The notes under the pieces: model-generated | Databases searched by the model: none | Told to the model about the DNA's origin: nothing | Seen by the model: only the letters and a program-made list of their open reading frames with translations | Shown here: positions 17,499-26,651 of the stretch, piece after piece | Position numbering within the stretch: the first letter of the stretch is position 1 | Layout of the letters: the number at the start of each line of letters is the position of its first letter | Translations under genes and position numbers: made by a program | Assembly: GCA_001899065.1 (NCBI GenBank) | Contig: MKUZ01000015.1 | Span: 16,551-80,550 of the forward strand | From: Devosia sp. 66-22 | GTDB lineage: Bacteria > Pseudomonadota > Alphaproteobacteria > Rhizobiales > Devosiaceae | DNA: 64,000 nucleotides | Direction of reading: 5' to 3'

Positions 17499-18842
17499 TT
17501 AGAGGATGAAGTCGCCCGCGCTCAGGGTCTTGCTGCCGAGCAGCGCGAGGACGAAGTCGGCATTGGCGTCGCCGTCGACATCGCCCATCACATAGGTGTT
17601 GCCGCCCGACTTGTACCAGCACAGCTCGCCGGCCTTGCCGTTGAGGGTCATGTCGGCCTTCTTGACGAAGCTGAACTTGTTGTTGCCGCCGCGGTACACA
17701 TTGGCGTCGATGGTCGACAAGTCGATGTCGTCCTTCTTGCGGCTGAAATCGAGGATGATGTCGGTGTTCCAGATGCCGATCTCGGCCACCGAATTGAAGT
17801 CGAAGCGATCGTTGCCGCTGCCGCCGCTGAGCTGATCGGCGCCGAAACCGCCGACGAGGACGTCCTTGCCGCCGCCGCCCCAGATGCTGTCGTCGCCGCC
17901 CCAGCCCTCGAGCTTGTTCTTGGAGGAGTTGCCGCTGATGGTGTCGTTCTGGTTGCCGCCGCGGGCGTTCTCGATGACGGTGCCCGGGCCGATGGCGACG
18001 GTCGAGCGGGAGGTGACGGTGGAGAAGTCGATCGCCATGCTCAGGACGCTGAACGAGCCCTTGGTCAGCGAGATGGAGCAGGTGTCCGAGCCCGCATAGA
18101 CGATGGTGTCCTTGCCGCCGGTGTCGAAGATGGTCTGGAAATAGTAGTCGTCGTAGAAGGCGTAGGTCGTGTTGCCGTGGTTGGACTTGAGGTCCTTGGC
18201 CCCGTAGAGCGCCTGCATGGCGAGGATGTCGAGATACATCGGCGTGGTCGGGTTGAAGCTGGCGTAACCGTCGCCATCGGCCGACCACGGGCTCGCCGTG
18301 TAGCTCATCACCGAATAGAAGTAATTGTCGTACTGCGGCTCCACGTCGAACGAATGGCGCAGGCCGAGCGAGTGGCCGATCTCGTGGATCAGCGTATTGT
18401 GGAAGAAGGAGCCGGGAGCCGGGTTGTCGTACAGATAGTCCGGGCTCACCCAGACGTCGCCGCTCTGGGGCTGGTTGCTGGGCAGATAGGCGTGGGCGGC
18501 GGCGTCGGGGTCGATGTTGTTGGTGAAGGCGAAGCGGATTTCGCCAACGGTCTCGGACGTGTCGACGACCTCCCGGAACTTGACGTTGGCTACGGCTGCC
18601 CAGGACGCGAGGGCGCTGCGGGCGGCGGCCATCTGCGCGGCATCGAAGCTGTAATAGCTGTCGGGTTCGCTGTAGCCCCACGCCCAGTAGGAGGGATCCT
18701 GCGGGAAGCTGTAGGTGAGGGTGACGCCCTTGCCCAGCGAGCCGCCCCATTTGACGCCGTAGAGCATGGTGTCGAGCGAGCTGTCAAAGACGGAGGTGTC
18801 GTATCTCGACGTGCTGACGCTGTTGGTGGTCGGTGTTGCCAT
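17499..18842 (-). CDS. Serralysin-type M10 metalloprotease with RTX repeats
   Basis: A 447-residue secreted zinc protease. The catalytic motif HEIGHSLGLRH is at 153-163 (Glu154 the base), with the Met-turn SVMSY at 177-181; both define metzincins of family M10. An M10 C-terminal region follows, with calcium-binding RTX nonapeptides (GGxGxD type) at about 305-345 and an end (LSAGDFIL) of the kind read by type I secretion. There is no classical signal peptide, as expected for type I export. No ABC exporter genes lie in this window, so the secretion machinery must be elsewhere. Confidence 0.93.
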   Translation of the reverse strand: MATPTTNSVSTSRYDTSVFDSSLDTMLYGVKWGGSLGKGVTLTYSFPQDPSYWAWGYSEPDSYYSFDAAQMAAARSALASWAAVANVKFREVVDTSETVGEIRFAFTNNIDPDAAAHAYLPSNQPQSGDVWVSPDYLYDNPAPGSFFHNTLIHEIGHSLGLRHSFDVEPQYDNYFYSVMSYTASPWSADGDGYASFNPTTPMYLDILAMQALYGAKDLKSNHGNTTYAFYDDYYFQTIFDTGGKDTIVYAGSDTCSISLTKGSFSVLSMAIDFSTVTSRSTVAIGPGTVIENARGGNQNDTISGNSSKNKLEGWGGDDSIWGGGGKDVLVGGFGADQLSGGSGNDRFDFNSVAEIGIWNTDIILDFSRKKDDIDLSTIDANVYRGGNNKFSFVKKADMTLNGKAGELCWYKSGGNTYVMGDVDGDANADFVLALLGSKTLSAGDFIL

Positions 18843-19079
18843 GTCTTCCCCCGGGGCGTCGCCCGGACCGCCCGGCGCAAATTGGCATGGCGGTCGCGAC
18901 TCGGCAAGCCGGGGGGATTTACGTGGTTACGGCGAGGGGCGAAATTGGCGGCCGGCGGGTAACCCCGCGTTAGGCGCCGTGGCCGAATGGCGTTCCATCC
19001 GGGCCCGAAAGCTGGCCTAGTGAAAGCCAGCAATCGTGGGGGCAGAGTGCCTTCGCGCAAGACTATGGGGCGACTACAG

Positions 19080-19589
19080 ATGCGTTACCGCGCACTCAAG
19101 ACGGGGCTGGCCCTGGCCATTGCCCTGCCGCTGCTCGCGGGATGCAGCAGCATGGGGTCGATGAGCTCGTTCGGCGGCAAGCAGCAGCAGGTGGCAGAGC
19201 TGGCCAATATCGGCGACTACACCGCCGACGCCGCGCTGGCCGAGGCCAAGGGCCATTTCCGCAGCGGCGATTTCGGGCATTCGGCGGCGCTCTACAAGCG
19301 CGTTGTCGAACTCTCGCCCAAGAACGCCGAAGGCTATGTCGGGCTCGGCGCTTCCTACGACAGGCTCCGCCGCTTCGACCTGTCGGACCGCGTCTATACG
19401 GCGCTGTTCGAGATCACCGGCGGCACGGCGCAGTACTACAACAATGTCGGCTATTCCTACATGCTGCGCGGCAATCTGAGCGCGGCGCTCACCAACTTCC
19501 GCAAGGCGGAAACGCTGGACCCGGGCAATGCGGTGGTCCGCAACAACATCCAGATCCTGGCGGACGCGGCGGCACAGTCGCGGGCGTAG
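19080..19589 (+). CDS. TadD-like TPR lipoprotein
   Basis: A 169-residue lipoprotein: a signal peptide with lipobox LAGC (Cys22), then tetratricopeptide repeats from about residue 55 to 165 (GYVGLGASYDRL, YYNNVGYSYMLRGNLSAAL, and a closing NAVVRNNIQIL). This architecture is that of TadD, the pilotin-like lipoprotein of Tad (Flp) pili. It converges on the cpaB-cpaC operon. Another ATG at 19065 would add five residues; 19080 gives the better signal peptide. Confidence 0.78.
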   Translation: MRYRALKTGLALAIALPLLAGCSSMGSMSSFGGKQQQVAELANIGDYTADAALAEAKGHFRSGDFGHSAALYKRVVELSPKNAEGYVGLGASYDRLRRFDLSDRVYTALFEITGGTAQYYNNVGYSYMLRGNLSAALTNFRKAETLDPGNAVVRNNIQILADAAAQSRA

Positions 19590-19831
19590 GACGGCGAGGC
19601 CGGACAGCCGTTCCGCCGAACTTGTGCCGGACCGGAGGCTTAGCCGCCGGCTGCGCCGGTCCTCCCTCCTCGATGGAGGGAAAGGGCTCACTCAAGCTGC
19701 TGCCTCACATCAGCTACGCGCTCGACCCAGTGACGAACAATGGGCGAACCCACCGCTGGCGCGCACCGCTCTCCACGAGGCAGGAGGGGACCGTCGGCAC
19801 GGTGGTGGGAGCGGCGAGCGATCGCCGGCGC

Positions 19832-20083
19832 TTAGTCCGAGCCGGGGGTGGGGTCCTGGACGACGACGTCGACGATGGGCATGCTGCCGTTCTTGCCTAG
19901 GTCCGTGGTGTCGTTCATCGACTTCTTGGAGGGATCGATGGTCTGGATGGCCATGTTGGAGCGGACGGCGTCGCCGGCGCCGAAGGCGACCCGATCGGTG
20001 CGCTGGGCGTAGTCGTAGGTGCAGCCGGTGAGGGTGGCGGCGAGGACGAGCGCTAGAGCGGTGTTCCTGCTGGTCTGGATCAT
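19832..20083 (-). CDS. Small lipoprotein of the Tad pilus operon
   Basis: An 83-residue protein with a lipobox LTGC (Cys21) and a conserved-looking core with GAGDAV, N-x-AIQTIDP. Genes of this kind are common in Tad pilus loci of Hyphomicrobiales. The ATG overlaps the stop of cpaC (ATGA), so it belongs to the same operon. It may assist secretin assembly or be a shortened CpaD counterpart; that is inference. Confidence 0.78.
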   Translation of the reverse strand: MIQTSRNTALALVLAATLTGCTYDYAQRTDRVAFGAGDAVRSNMAIQTIDPSKKSMNDTTDLGKNGSMPIVDVVVQDPTPGSD

Positions 20084-21441
20084 GAGCCGCTCCCGGTGTC
20101 GAGGTCGATGATGAAGCCGTAGGGGCCGACGATGCCGGAGCCCTTCTGGAAGGCCTCCATCATCTTGGGTGTCACTTCCACCTGGCCGAGAGCGAAGAAC
20201 TCGAAGTCGTTGGCCGGCCGCGTCTGGTCGAGCGGGGTGGCGAGCACCTGGCCCGGCACGGCGGGACGCACGAGGCGCGGCGTGACGATGACCACCATCT
20301 CGGTGTCGTGCTTCTGGAAGCTCGAGGATTTGAACAGCGAGCCGAGGATCGGGACGTCGCCCAGCCAGGGCAACTGGTCCTGGTTCATCTCGGTGCCGCT
20401 CTGGAGCAGGCCGGCGACGGAGAAGGACTGGCCGTCGCGCAGCTCGACCGTGGCGTCGAGATTGCGGGTGTTGAACACGGGGTCGCCGCCGGGCGTGACG
20501 CCGCCGATGCCGCTCACTTCGGGCGAGAGGTGGATCTGGATGCGGTCGCCATCGAGGACGACGGGCGTGAAGTTGAGGCGGACGCCGAAATCCTTGTACT
20601 CGATCTGCACATTGCCGTCCTTGTCGACGGCGCGCAGCGGGATCTGGCCGCCGGCGAGGAAGCTCGCGCCGATGCCCGAGAGGGTGGTGAGGTTGGGCTC
20701 GGCCAGCGTGCGGACGAGACCCTTGCCCTCAAGGGCGCGGATGGTGACGTTGAGGTCGATGCCCAGGCCCGCCGAGATGACGTTGGTCATGAAGGCCGAG
20801 AAGGTGCCGCTGTTGGTGTCGGCGACATTGACACCGACGGGGCCGACCTTGCCGCCCCAGGCGATGCCGAGCTCGCGGCCGGCGTCGCGGCGTGCCTCGA
20901 GGATGCGGACTTCGAGATTGACCTGCTGGCCGCCCTCGAGCGTCATGGTGTCGACGATGGCCGGGCTGCCATATTGCGCGACGATCTCGAGCACCTTCTG
21001 CTTGGAGAGGGCGTCGGAAATGGAACCGCTGAGGTGCACGCGGCCGTTGATGGCGGAAACCTTGACCTTGGAGTTGGGCAGCGCCGCCTTGATGGAACGC
21101 GCCATGTCGGCGGTGTCGGCGCCGACTTCAACCGCGAGCAGGCCGACAGGATTGCCGGTGGCCGAGAACAGATTGACGGTGGTGGTGCCGAAGCTGCGGC
21201 CGACGAGATAGAGCGAGCGATCGGTGATCGGCTGCGCCTCGGCGATGGCCGGATCAGCGGAGACGATCTTGCCGACGCCGTCGGACATGGTGACGGTGAC
21301 CGCCTGCGAGACGGGCAGGTTGATGCGCAGCACCGAGGTGCTGGCGAGATCGTAATGCACGGTCTGCGCGGACGCCGGCGCGGCGAGCGCGGCTGCAATG
21401 ACGATCAGCGCGATGCGGAGGAGCTTGGACACGATCGTCAC
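20080..21441 (-). CDS. cpaC: Tad pilus secretin CpaC (RcpA)
   Basis: A 453-residue outer-membrane secretin. It has a signal peptide (to about ASA, residue 25), an N-terminal pilus/secretin domain with a BON-like fold (about 30-170), and the secretin homology region (about 175-400) with PNLTTLSG, FLAGGQIP and a VVIVTPRLV end motif. It would form the channel of the Flp pilus. It overlaps cpaB upstream and the small lipoprotein gene downstream by four bases each, giving a compact operon. Confidence 0.93.
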   Translation of the reverse strand: MTIVSKLLRIALIVIAAALAAPASAQTVHYDLASTSVLRINLPVSQAVTVTMSDGVGKIVSADPAIAEAQPITDRSLYLVGRSFGTTTVNLFSATGNPVGLLAVEVGADTADMARSIKAALPNSKVKVSAINGRVHLSGSISDALSKQKVLEIVAQYGSPAIVDTMTLEGGQQVNLEVRILEARRDAGRELGIAWGGKVGPVGVNVADTNSGTFSAFMTNVISAGLGIDLNVTIRALEGKGLVRTLAEPNLTTLSGIGASFLAGGQIPLRAVDKDGNVQIEYKDFGVRLNFTPVVLDGDRIQIHLSPEVSGIGGVTPGGDPVFNTRNLDATVELRDGQSFSVAGLLQSGTEMNQDQLPWLGDVPILGSLFKSSSFQKHDTEMVVIVTPRLVRPAVPGQVLATPLDQTRPANDFEFFALGQVEVTPKMMEAFQKGSGIVGPYGFIIDLDTGSGS

Positions 21442-22622
21442 ATTCCACTGGGATAGGCCGGAGCGGTGCCGCTCGAGCCGGGTTGCTGCGGTTGCAGCCA
21501 GAAGGGGCTGGTCAGACGGATGTTCTGATTGACGGCGCGCTCGGCGGCATTGCTCGAGACGGTGTCGTCGGCACTGGGGCGCAACACGAGCGACAGCATG
21601 CCGTTGGCGGCGCTGATGATGAGCTCGGCCTGGGCGGGATCGAGCTCGAGCGTGGCGAGCGCATTGTCGGCGAACATGCCCTCGGCCGGATCGGCCGCGG
21701 CGGCCTCGGTCTGGGTGGCGCCAAGGCGGGAGTTGATGGCGAGCACGCGGACGTTTTCGAGGATTGTGCGCGAGCTTTGTTCGGCATCGTTGCCGGTGGT
21801 CAGCACGACGTCGACGCGGTCATTGGGCATGATGAAGCCGCCCGAACCGGAGCGCGGGCTGATCGGGACGGCGACGGCGCGCATGCCGGGCTCGAGGATG
21901 GCCGAGAGGTAACCGGCGCCGGCCTGGCCCAGCTTTTCGCGGCGGATGGGCTCGCCGGCCAGCAGCTCGCTGCGGGCGACGGCACCGACGAGCTCGGTCA
22001 TGGCCTCGGGCGCGGCGGCGCTGGTGAGATATTCGGTGCGAATGGTGGCCTCAGGCCATTTCTGCCATTCGAGCAGCTCAGGGGTGAGCCGCGTGCCGAC
22101 GGCGATGGGCGCCCGCGCGACGAGCACGTCGATGGTGGGCGCCTCGATAACGGGCGCAGCCTGCTCGATGACGGGAGCAGGGGCGGGTTCGGGCTGGCGG
22201 CCGAGCGCGAGCCAGGCGGCGAGACCGCCGGCGATGAGCGCGACCGCGACGAGGATGAGGCGCGAGGCCTTGAAGCCGCCCAGCGAGGGCAAAGCGAAGG
22301 CGGGCCCCGGCGCATCCTCGGAGGTCACATGCTTGCGGCGGAACTCCTCGCGGAGCGCGGCGAGGCTTTCCTGCGAGCCGCGGCTGATGGGTTCGTTCTC
22401 GAATTCGGAGCGAAGGAAGTTCATGCGCTCATGCACGGCGTTGGGCGCGGACGCCGGCTCGAAGGCTTCGGAATCGGAGGCCGGGACGGCGGGCGGCACC
22501 TTGCGCAACGTCGCGCGTACGCTCTCGAACGGCCGCCGCGCGGAGGGTGACGGTTCGGGCTCGCCATAGATCGCGGTGTCAGGGTCGTCGTTGAAGACGA
22601 TGGTTTTCGTGCGCCGGAGCAC
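21438..22622 (-). CDS. cpaB: Tad pilus assembly protein CpaB (RcpC)
   Basis: A 394-residue membrane-anchored protein. An N-terminal cytoplasmic region of about 120 residues precedes one membrane helix (about 121-141); in most CpaB proteins this region is very short, so the extension is unusual. The periplasmic part holds an SAF domain (about 163-230, PIAVGTRLTPELLEW) and the RcpC domain with PNDRVDVVLT. CpaB works with the CpaC secretin. It is first in the operon. Confidence 0.9.
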   Translation of the reverse strand: MLRRTKTIVFNDDPDTAIYGEPEPSPSARRPFESVRATLRKVPPAVPASDSEAFEPASAPNAVHERMNFLRSEFENEPISRGSQESLAALREEFRRKHVTSEDAPGPAFALPSLGGFKASRLILVAVALIAGGLAAWLALGRQPEPAPAPVIEQAAPVIEAPTIDVLVARAPIAVGTRLTPELLEWQKWPEATIRTEYLTSAAAPEAMTELVGAVARSELLAGEPIRREKLGQAGAGYLSAILEPGMRAVAVPISPRSGSGGFIMPNDRVDVVLTTGNDAEQSSRTILENVRVLAINSRLGATQTEAAAADPAEGMFADNALATLELDPAQAELIISAANGMLSLVLRPSADDTVSSNAAERAVNQNIRLTSPFWLQPQQPGSSGTAPAYPSGM

Positions 22623-22792
22623 AACACATTCCCCAGCAGCCCCCCGGACTGCGTCGCCCCCGAGCGATAATCGCCGGTTGTGCGTAGTCCTACAGAACAG
22701 GACTCACGGTTTCGTTCCGATGGTCGAGAAATTCGGAGGGATGCGGGTAAGGCGCCATTAAGCTTGACGATCTGCTAAAGCGCGAGCGGCCG

Positions 22793-22837
22793 TCTCCCCG
22801 CGCGGGAGAAGGTGTCCCAAGGGCGGATGAGAGGGGC
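22793..22837. repeat. Intergenic REP-like palindromic element
   Basis: A hairpin TCTCCC-CGCGC-GGGAGA followed by AGGTGTCCCAAGGGCGGATGA, a sequence type known to be dispersed in rhizobial intergenic regions. It lies just past the stop of the mannonate dehydratase-like gene and may also act as a terminator for it. Confidence 0.55.
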
Positions 22838-22844
22838 GGCAGCC

Positions 22845-23897
22845 CTACATCTCGATGCGGTCCGGGTACTGTTCCTTGAGGATCTGGAGCTGGGCGCGGA
22901 TGTAGCCGAAGCAGTAGGCGAAGGCGATGGCATCGTTGGACTTGGTGGCGGCGTGCTGCGGATGGTCGCCGCCGGCGGGGGCGGGAGCGGCCACCGCGGT
23001 GCCCGACAGATGCGGGACGTGGTCGGGCATGACCATGTATTTGTAGTCGAGCTCGGCGAGGAGTTTCAGCACGCCCCACATGTCCATGTCGCCTTCGTCA
23101 GGGAAGGTCTCCATGAAGCTGAGCCGGCGCCCCTTGATGTTGCGGAAGTGGATGTTGAACAGCTTGCCGCGCTCACCGAACCAGCGGATGGCGGGGCCGA
23201 TCTCCTCGCGGGGATTGTCGAGGCTCTCGCCGACGGTGCCGACGCAGAAATTGAGGCCGTGATAGGGGCTTTCACGCAGCTGCACGAACTTCTTGAGGCC
23301 CGCGACCGTGCCGAGCACACGAGTGACGCCGCGATAGCCGGGCGGGGTGTAAGGGTCATGCGGGTGGCAGGCGAGGCGAACCTTGTTGCTCTCGGCGACG
23401 GGGACGACCCGCTCGAGGAAGTAGTCGATACGCTCCCAGTTCTCGTCCTCGCTGAGGACGCCTGCGAGGCCGGGAGGGGCGTTCTGGTCGACTTTGTCCC
23501 AGCGGAAGGAGGCATTGCGCGAGCCGCCGCGGCCGGCCTCGTCGGGCGAGCGCGGAATGCCGATGAGATTGAGGTTGTACTTGACCGAGGGGATGCCGGC
23601 GGCGGCGACATTCTCAATGAGCCGGCAGATCGAGTCGATCTGGCGGTCGCGGTCGGGGCCGTTGGTGAGGATGTCGGGGCTCTGCGACTTCTCGACGACG
23701 CGCGAGGCGAGCGGCAACTGCACCATGTCGAGGACGAGGCCACAGGCCTCGAGGCGCTCGCGGTGGCGCCGGAGGATGTCGAGAGTCCAGTCGTGCGGAT
23801 TGCCGTCGGGGTCGGCGTTGACATGGACGACGCCCAGTTGCGCGAACTGGCGGTACTCGTCGTCGGTCTTCACCGCGTTCTGCGTTCCGACATACAT
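22845..23897 (-). CDS. Mannonate dehydratase-like enzyme (UxuA family)
   Basis: A 350-residue TIM-barrel protein of the UxuA type, which dehydrates D-mannonate to 2-keto-3-deoxy-D-gluconate with a divalent metal. Visible family marks are CHPHDP in the metal-binding loop, NFCVGTVGES, the HFRNIKG motif, and PDHVPHL near the C-terminus. The ATG at 23897 follows AGGAAC; a longer frame upstream runs through repeat DNA and is rejected. It is divergent from kdgD-gudD, so the intergenic repeats may control both. Activity on mannonate itself is likely but not proved. Confidence 0.85.
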   Translation of the reverse strand: MYVGTQNAVKTDDEYRQFAQLGVVHVNADPDGNPHDWTLDILRRHRERLEACGLVLDMVQLPLASRVVEKSQSPDILTNGPDRDRQIDSICRLIENVAAAGIPSVKYNLNLIGIPRSPDEAGRGGSRNASFRWDKVDQNAPPGLAGVLSEDENWERIDYFLERVVPVAESNKVRLACHPHDPYTPPGYRGVTRVLGTVAGLKKFVQLRESPYHGLNFCVGTVGESLDNPREEIGPAIRWFGERGKLFNIHFRNIKGRRLSFMETFPDEGDMDMWGVLKLLAELDYKYMVMPDHVPHLSGTAVAAPAPAGGDHPQHAATKSNDAIAFAYCFGYIRAQLQILKEQYPDRIEM

Positions 23898-23920
23898 CGA
23901 CTGTTCCTCTCTGGCTTCTT

Positions 23921-24058
23921 TCTCGCTCGGCCAACCGCGTCCCGTCTCTTGCTCTGGCCGAGCGAGCCGAAGACGTCTCGCTCGGCCAACCGCATCCTGT
24001 CTTTCTTGCTCTGGTCCAAACGAGACGGAGACGTCTCGCTCGGCCAACCGCATGTGTG
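23921..24058. repeat. Three spaced direct repeats in a divergent promoter region
   Basis: TCTCGCTCGGCCAACCGC begins at 23921, 23976 and 24034, spaced 55 and 58 bases. Between copies 1 and 2 a perfect 11-bp inverted repeat (CTCGCTCGGCC at 23923-23933, GGCCGAGCGAG at 23957-23967) can form a hairpin. The array lies between the divergent uxuA-like and kdgD genes. Confidence 0.8.
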
Positions 24059-24129
24059 GGTCGTTTGACTCGACCTCATCTTCTCCCGCCGCTAGCTTGG
24101 ACTGGAATGGTACCGAGGGGGAAGGCCGA

Positions 24130-25068
24130 ATGCCGCATTTCGCACCTGCTGAGATGGCGAGCGCCATCGCCAGGGACCTGCTGTCGTTTCCGATCACGCA
24201 TATGAAAGCGGATTTGAGCTTCGACGAGGGACCGTATCGTTCACATCTGAACTGGATCGTCGATCAAGCGCCGGCTGCGGTGTTCGCGGCAGGCGGGACG
24301 GGTGAGTTCTTCTGCCTGTCGCCCGACGAGGTCGAGACGGTGGTGCGCACGGCGGTGGACGAGGTGAAGGGCGTGATGCCCGTCGTGTCGGCAGCGGGCT
24401 ATGGTACGGCGATGGCGATCGACCTGGCGGGACGCGCCGAGCGGGCCGGAGCCGACGGCATATTGCTGTTTCCTCCCTATCTGGTGAATGCGAGCCAGGC
24501 GGGGCTGGCCGCGCATGTGGAGGCGGTGTGCAAGGCCACATCGCTGGGGGTGATCGTCTACAACCGCGACAATGCGATCCTCGATGCCGAGACGGTGGCG
24601 CGGCTGTGCGAGAGATGTCCAAATCTCGTCGGGCTCAAGGACGGCGTGGGCGATATCGAGCTGATGGTGCGGACGCGGAGCCTGCTGGACGACCGGCTGG
24701 TGTATCTGGGCGGGCTGCCGACGGCGGAGACGTTCGCGCGGCCCTATCTGACGATGGGTGTTGCGACCTATTCGTCGGCGCTGTTCAACTTCATGCCGAA
24801 CTTTGCGCGCGGCTTCTATAACGCCGTTCGAGCTGATGACGTGGCGACGATCGAGGCGGGGCTGCGCGATTTCATCCTGCCGTATACGGCGATCCGCAAT
24901 CGCGGCAAGGGCTATGCGGTGTCGATCGTCAAGGCCGGCGCAACGATCGTCGGCCGCTCCGGCGGGCCGGTGCGGCCGCCGCTGACCGAACTCGATGCCA
25001 AGTCCTATGCAGACCTCGACGCGCTGATCAAGGCGCATGGCGACGTCGCGCCGGGATCGAAACGCTGA
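24130..25068 (+). CDS. kdgD: 5-dehydro-4-deoxyglucarate dehydratase
   Basis: A 312-residue member of the DapA/NAL aldolase family. The Schiff-base lysine is in GLKDGVGD (Lys170) and the catalytic tyrosine in YNRDN (Tyr144), the form typical of KdgD. It removes water and CO2 from 5-dehydro-4-deoxy-D-glucarate to give 2,5-dioxopentanoate (2-oxoglutarate semialdehyde). The start follows GGGGGAAGG. The TGA overlaps the ATG of gudD (TGATG), so the two consecutive steps of glucarate breakdown are translationally coupled. Confidence 0.94.
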   Translation: MPHFAPAEMASAIARDLLSFPITHMKADLSFDEGPYRSHLNWIVDQAPAAVFAAGGTGEFFCLSPDEVETVVRTAVDEVKGVMPVVSAAGYGTAMAIDLAGRAERAGADGILLFPPYLVNASQAGLAAHVEAVCKATSLGVIVYNRDNAILDAETVARLCERCPNLVGLKDGVGDIELMVRTRSLLDDRLVYLGGLPTAETFARPYLTMGVATYSSALFNFMPNFARGFYNAVRADDVATIEAGLRDFILPYTAIRNRGKGYAVSIVKAGATIVGRSGGPVRPPLTELDAKSYADLDALIKAHGDVAPGSKR

Positions 25069-26393
25069 TGGCGGCGACGCCGGTCGTCACATCGCTGCGC
25101 GTCGTGCCCGTCGCGGGGCAGGACAGCATGCTGCTCAATCTGAGCGGGGCACATGCGCCGCTGTTCACGCGCACCGTCGTGATCCTCACCGACAGCCTGG
25201 GGCACACGGGGCTGGGCGAAGTGCCGGGCGGCGAGGCAATTGCGCGGACGCTGGAGGAAGCGCACGAACTGGTGGTGGGCCAGCCCATCGGCTCCTATCG
25301 CTCGCTGCTGCGGCAGGTGGGCGAGGTGTTCGCCGGGCGCGACGCGGGCGGGCGCGGGCTGCAGACCTTCGACCTGCGGGTGACGATCCACGCGGTGGCG
25401 GCGCTCGAATGCGCGCTGCTCGATCTGATGGGGCAGTTCCAGGGCGTGCCGATGGCGGAGCTACTGGGCGACGGCCAGGTGCGCGACCGCGTCGAAATGC
25501 TGGGCTATCTGTTCTATGTCGGCGACCGGACCAGAACGCCGCTCGACTATCGCAGCGGCGGGACCGGCGACGAGTGGCTGTGGCTGCGCGACCAGCCGGC
25601 ACTGGATGCGGCGGCGGTGGTGCAACTCGCCGAGGCGGCGGAGGCGCGCTATGGGTTCCGCGACTTCAAGCTCAAGGGCGGCGTGCTGGCGGCGGACGCC
25701 GAGGCCGAGGCGATCGAGGCGCTGGCCGAGCGCTTCCCCGAGGCGCGGCTGACGATCGATCCCAATGGCGCGTGGTCGCTGGAGGAGGCGGTGCGGATCG
25801 GCCTGCGGCTGAAGCCGATCCTCGCTTACGCCGAGGACCCGTGCGGGGCCGAGCAGGGATTTTCGGGGCGCGAGGTGCTGGCGGAGTTCCGGCGGCGCAC
25901 CGGGCTCAAGGTGGCGACCAATATGATTGCCACGGACTGGCGGCAGATGGGCCATGCGGTGGTGCTGGGCAGCGTCGACATTCCGCTGGCCGATCCGCAT
26001 TTCTGGACGCCGCGCGGCTCGATCGACGTGGCAAAGCTCTGCCAGCGCTGGGGGCTCACCTGGGGCTCGCACTCCAACAACCATTTCGACATTTCGCTGG
26101 CGATGTTCACCCAGGTGGGCGCGGCGGCACCGGGCGAAATCACGGCGCTCGATACGCACTGGATCTGGCAGGACGGGCAGCGGCTGACGGCGGAGCCGCC
26201 GGTCATCGCCGACGGGCACGTGGCGGTGCCGGAGCGGCCGGGACTGGGCCTCGAGCTCGACGAGGCCGCGCTCGAGGCGGCGCACCGGCTGTATCGGGCG
26301 CTGCCGGCGGGAAGTCGCAACGACGCGATGGCGATGCAGTATCTGGTGCCGGGCTGGGCGTTCGATCCCAAGCGGCCGGCGCTGATGCGGTGA
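25068..26393 (+). CDS. gudD: Glucarate dehydratase
   Basis: A 441-residue enolase-superfamily enzyme, full length for GudD. It dehydrates D-glucarate (and L-idarate) to 5-dehydro-4-deoxyglucarate, the substrate of the upstream kdgD product. Seen are the KLKGG lysine motif (about 201-205), metal ligands in TIDPNGAW (Asp231) and YAEDPCG (Glu256), and the histidine region GSHSNNHFD (333-341). The next expected enzyme, 2-oxoglutarate semialdehyde dehydrogenase, is not in the window. Confidence 0.94.
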   Translation: MAATPVVTSLRVVPVAGQDSMLLNLSGAHAPLFTRTVVILTDSLGHTGLGEVPGGEAIARTLEEAHELVVGQPIGSYRSLLRQVGEVFAGRDAGGRGLQTFDLRVTIHAVAALECALLDLMGQFQGVPMAELLGDGQVRDRVEMLGYLFYVGDRTRTPLDYRSGGTGDEWLWLRDQPALDAAAVVQLAEAAEARYGFRDFKLKGGVLAADAEAEAIEALAERFPEARLTIDPNGAWSLEEAVRIGLRLKPILAYAEDPCGAEQGFSGREVLAEFRRRTGLKVATNMIATDWRQMGHAVVLGSVDIPLADPHFWTPRGSIDVAKLCQRWGLTWGSHSNNHFDISLAMFTQVGAAAPGEITALDTHWIWQDGQRLTAEPPVIADGHVAVPERPGLGLELDEAALEAAHRLYRALPAGSRNDAMAMQYLVPGWAFDPKRPALMR

Positions 26394-26406
26394 GGGGCCC
26401 TAAGGC

Positions 26407-26568
26407 CTAGAGCTGGACGCGCTGGAAGGCGGCTTCGTCGATACCGAGGGTCTTGAGATCGGCGGCGCGCGGGGTGCGGCGGGTTTCGACCGCATTGGCG
26501 GCGCGGGCGGCCGCGGCGAGGGCGGCGAAGGTGCGGTGGAAGCTGAGGGTCAGTGGGCTTTTGGGCAT
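26407..26568 (-). CDS. 53-residue DUF1127-like protein
   Basis: A short gene with a strong GGAGA site nine bases before the ATG. The product begins MPKSPLTLSFHRTFAALAAA, has an Arg-rich middle (ETRRTPRAADL) and ends LKTLGIDEAAFQRVQL. The end matches the D-L-x-x-LG-I/M-x-x-x pattern of DUF1127 (YjiS-like) small basic proteins, which in Alphaproteobacteria affect RNA and phosphate or carbon metabolism. It lies between gudD and tctA, converging on gudD. Its short length makes it easy to miss. Confidence 0.72.
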   Translation of the reverse strand: MPKSPLTLSFHRTFAALAAAARAANAVETRRTPRAADLKTLGIDEAAFQRVQL

Positions 26569-26651
26569 TTCTGGTCTCCTGCGGCGGAAATAGGGCGCTG
26601 GAGACCGGAGTGTCAGTGGCCTGGGCGCATGCGAGCCATGCGCGGACGGCG

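Noticed and set aside
19735..19749. A second GAAC-N7-GAAC motif that looks like a LexA box
   Set aside because: It lies between two convergent gene ends (19589 and 19832), where no promoter is expected. It shows how often the motif arises by chance.
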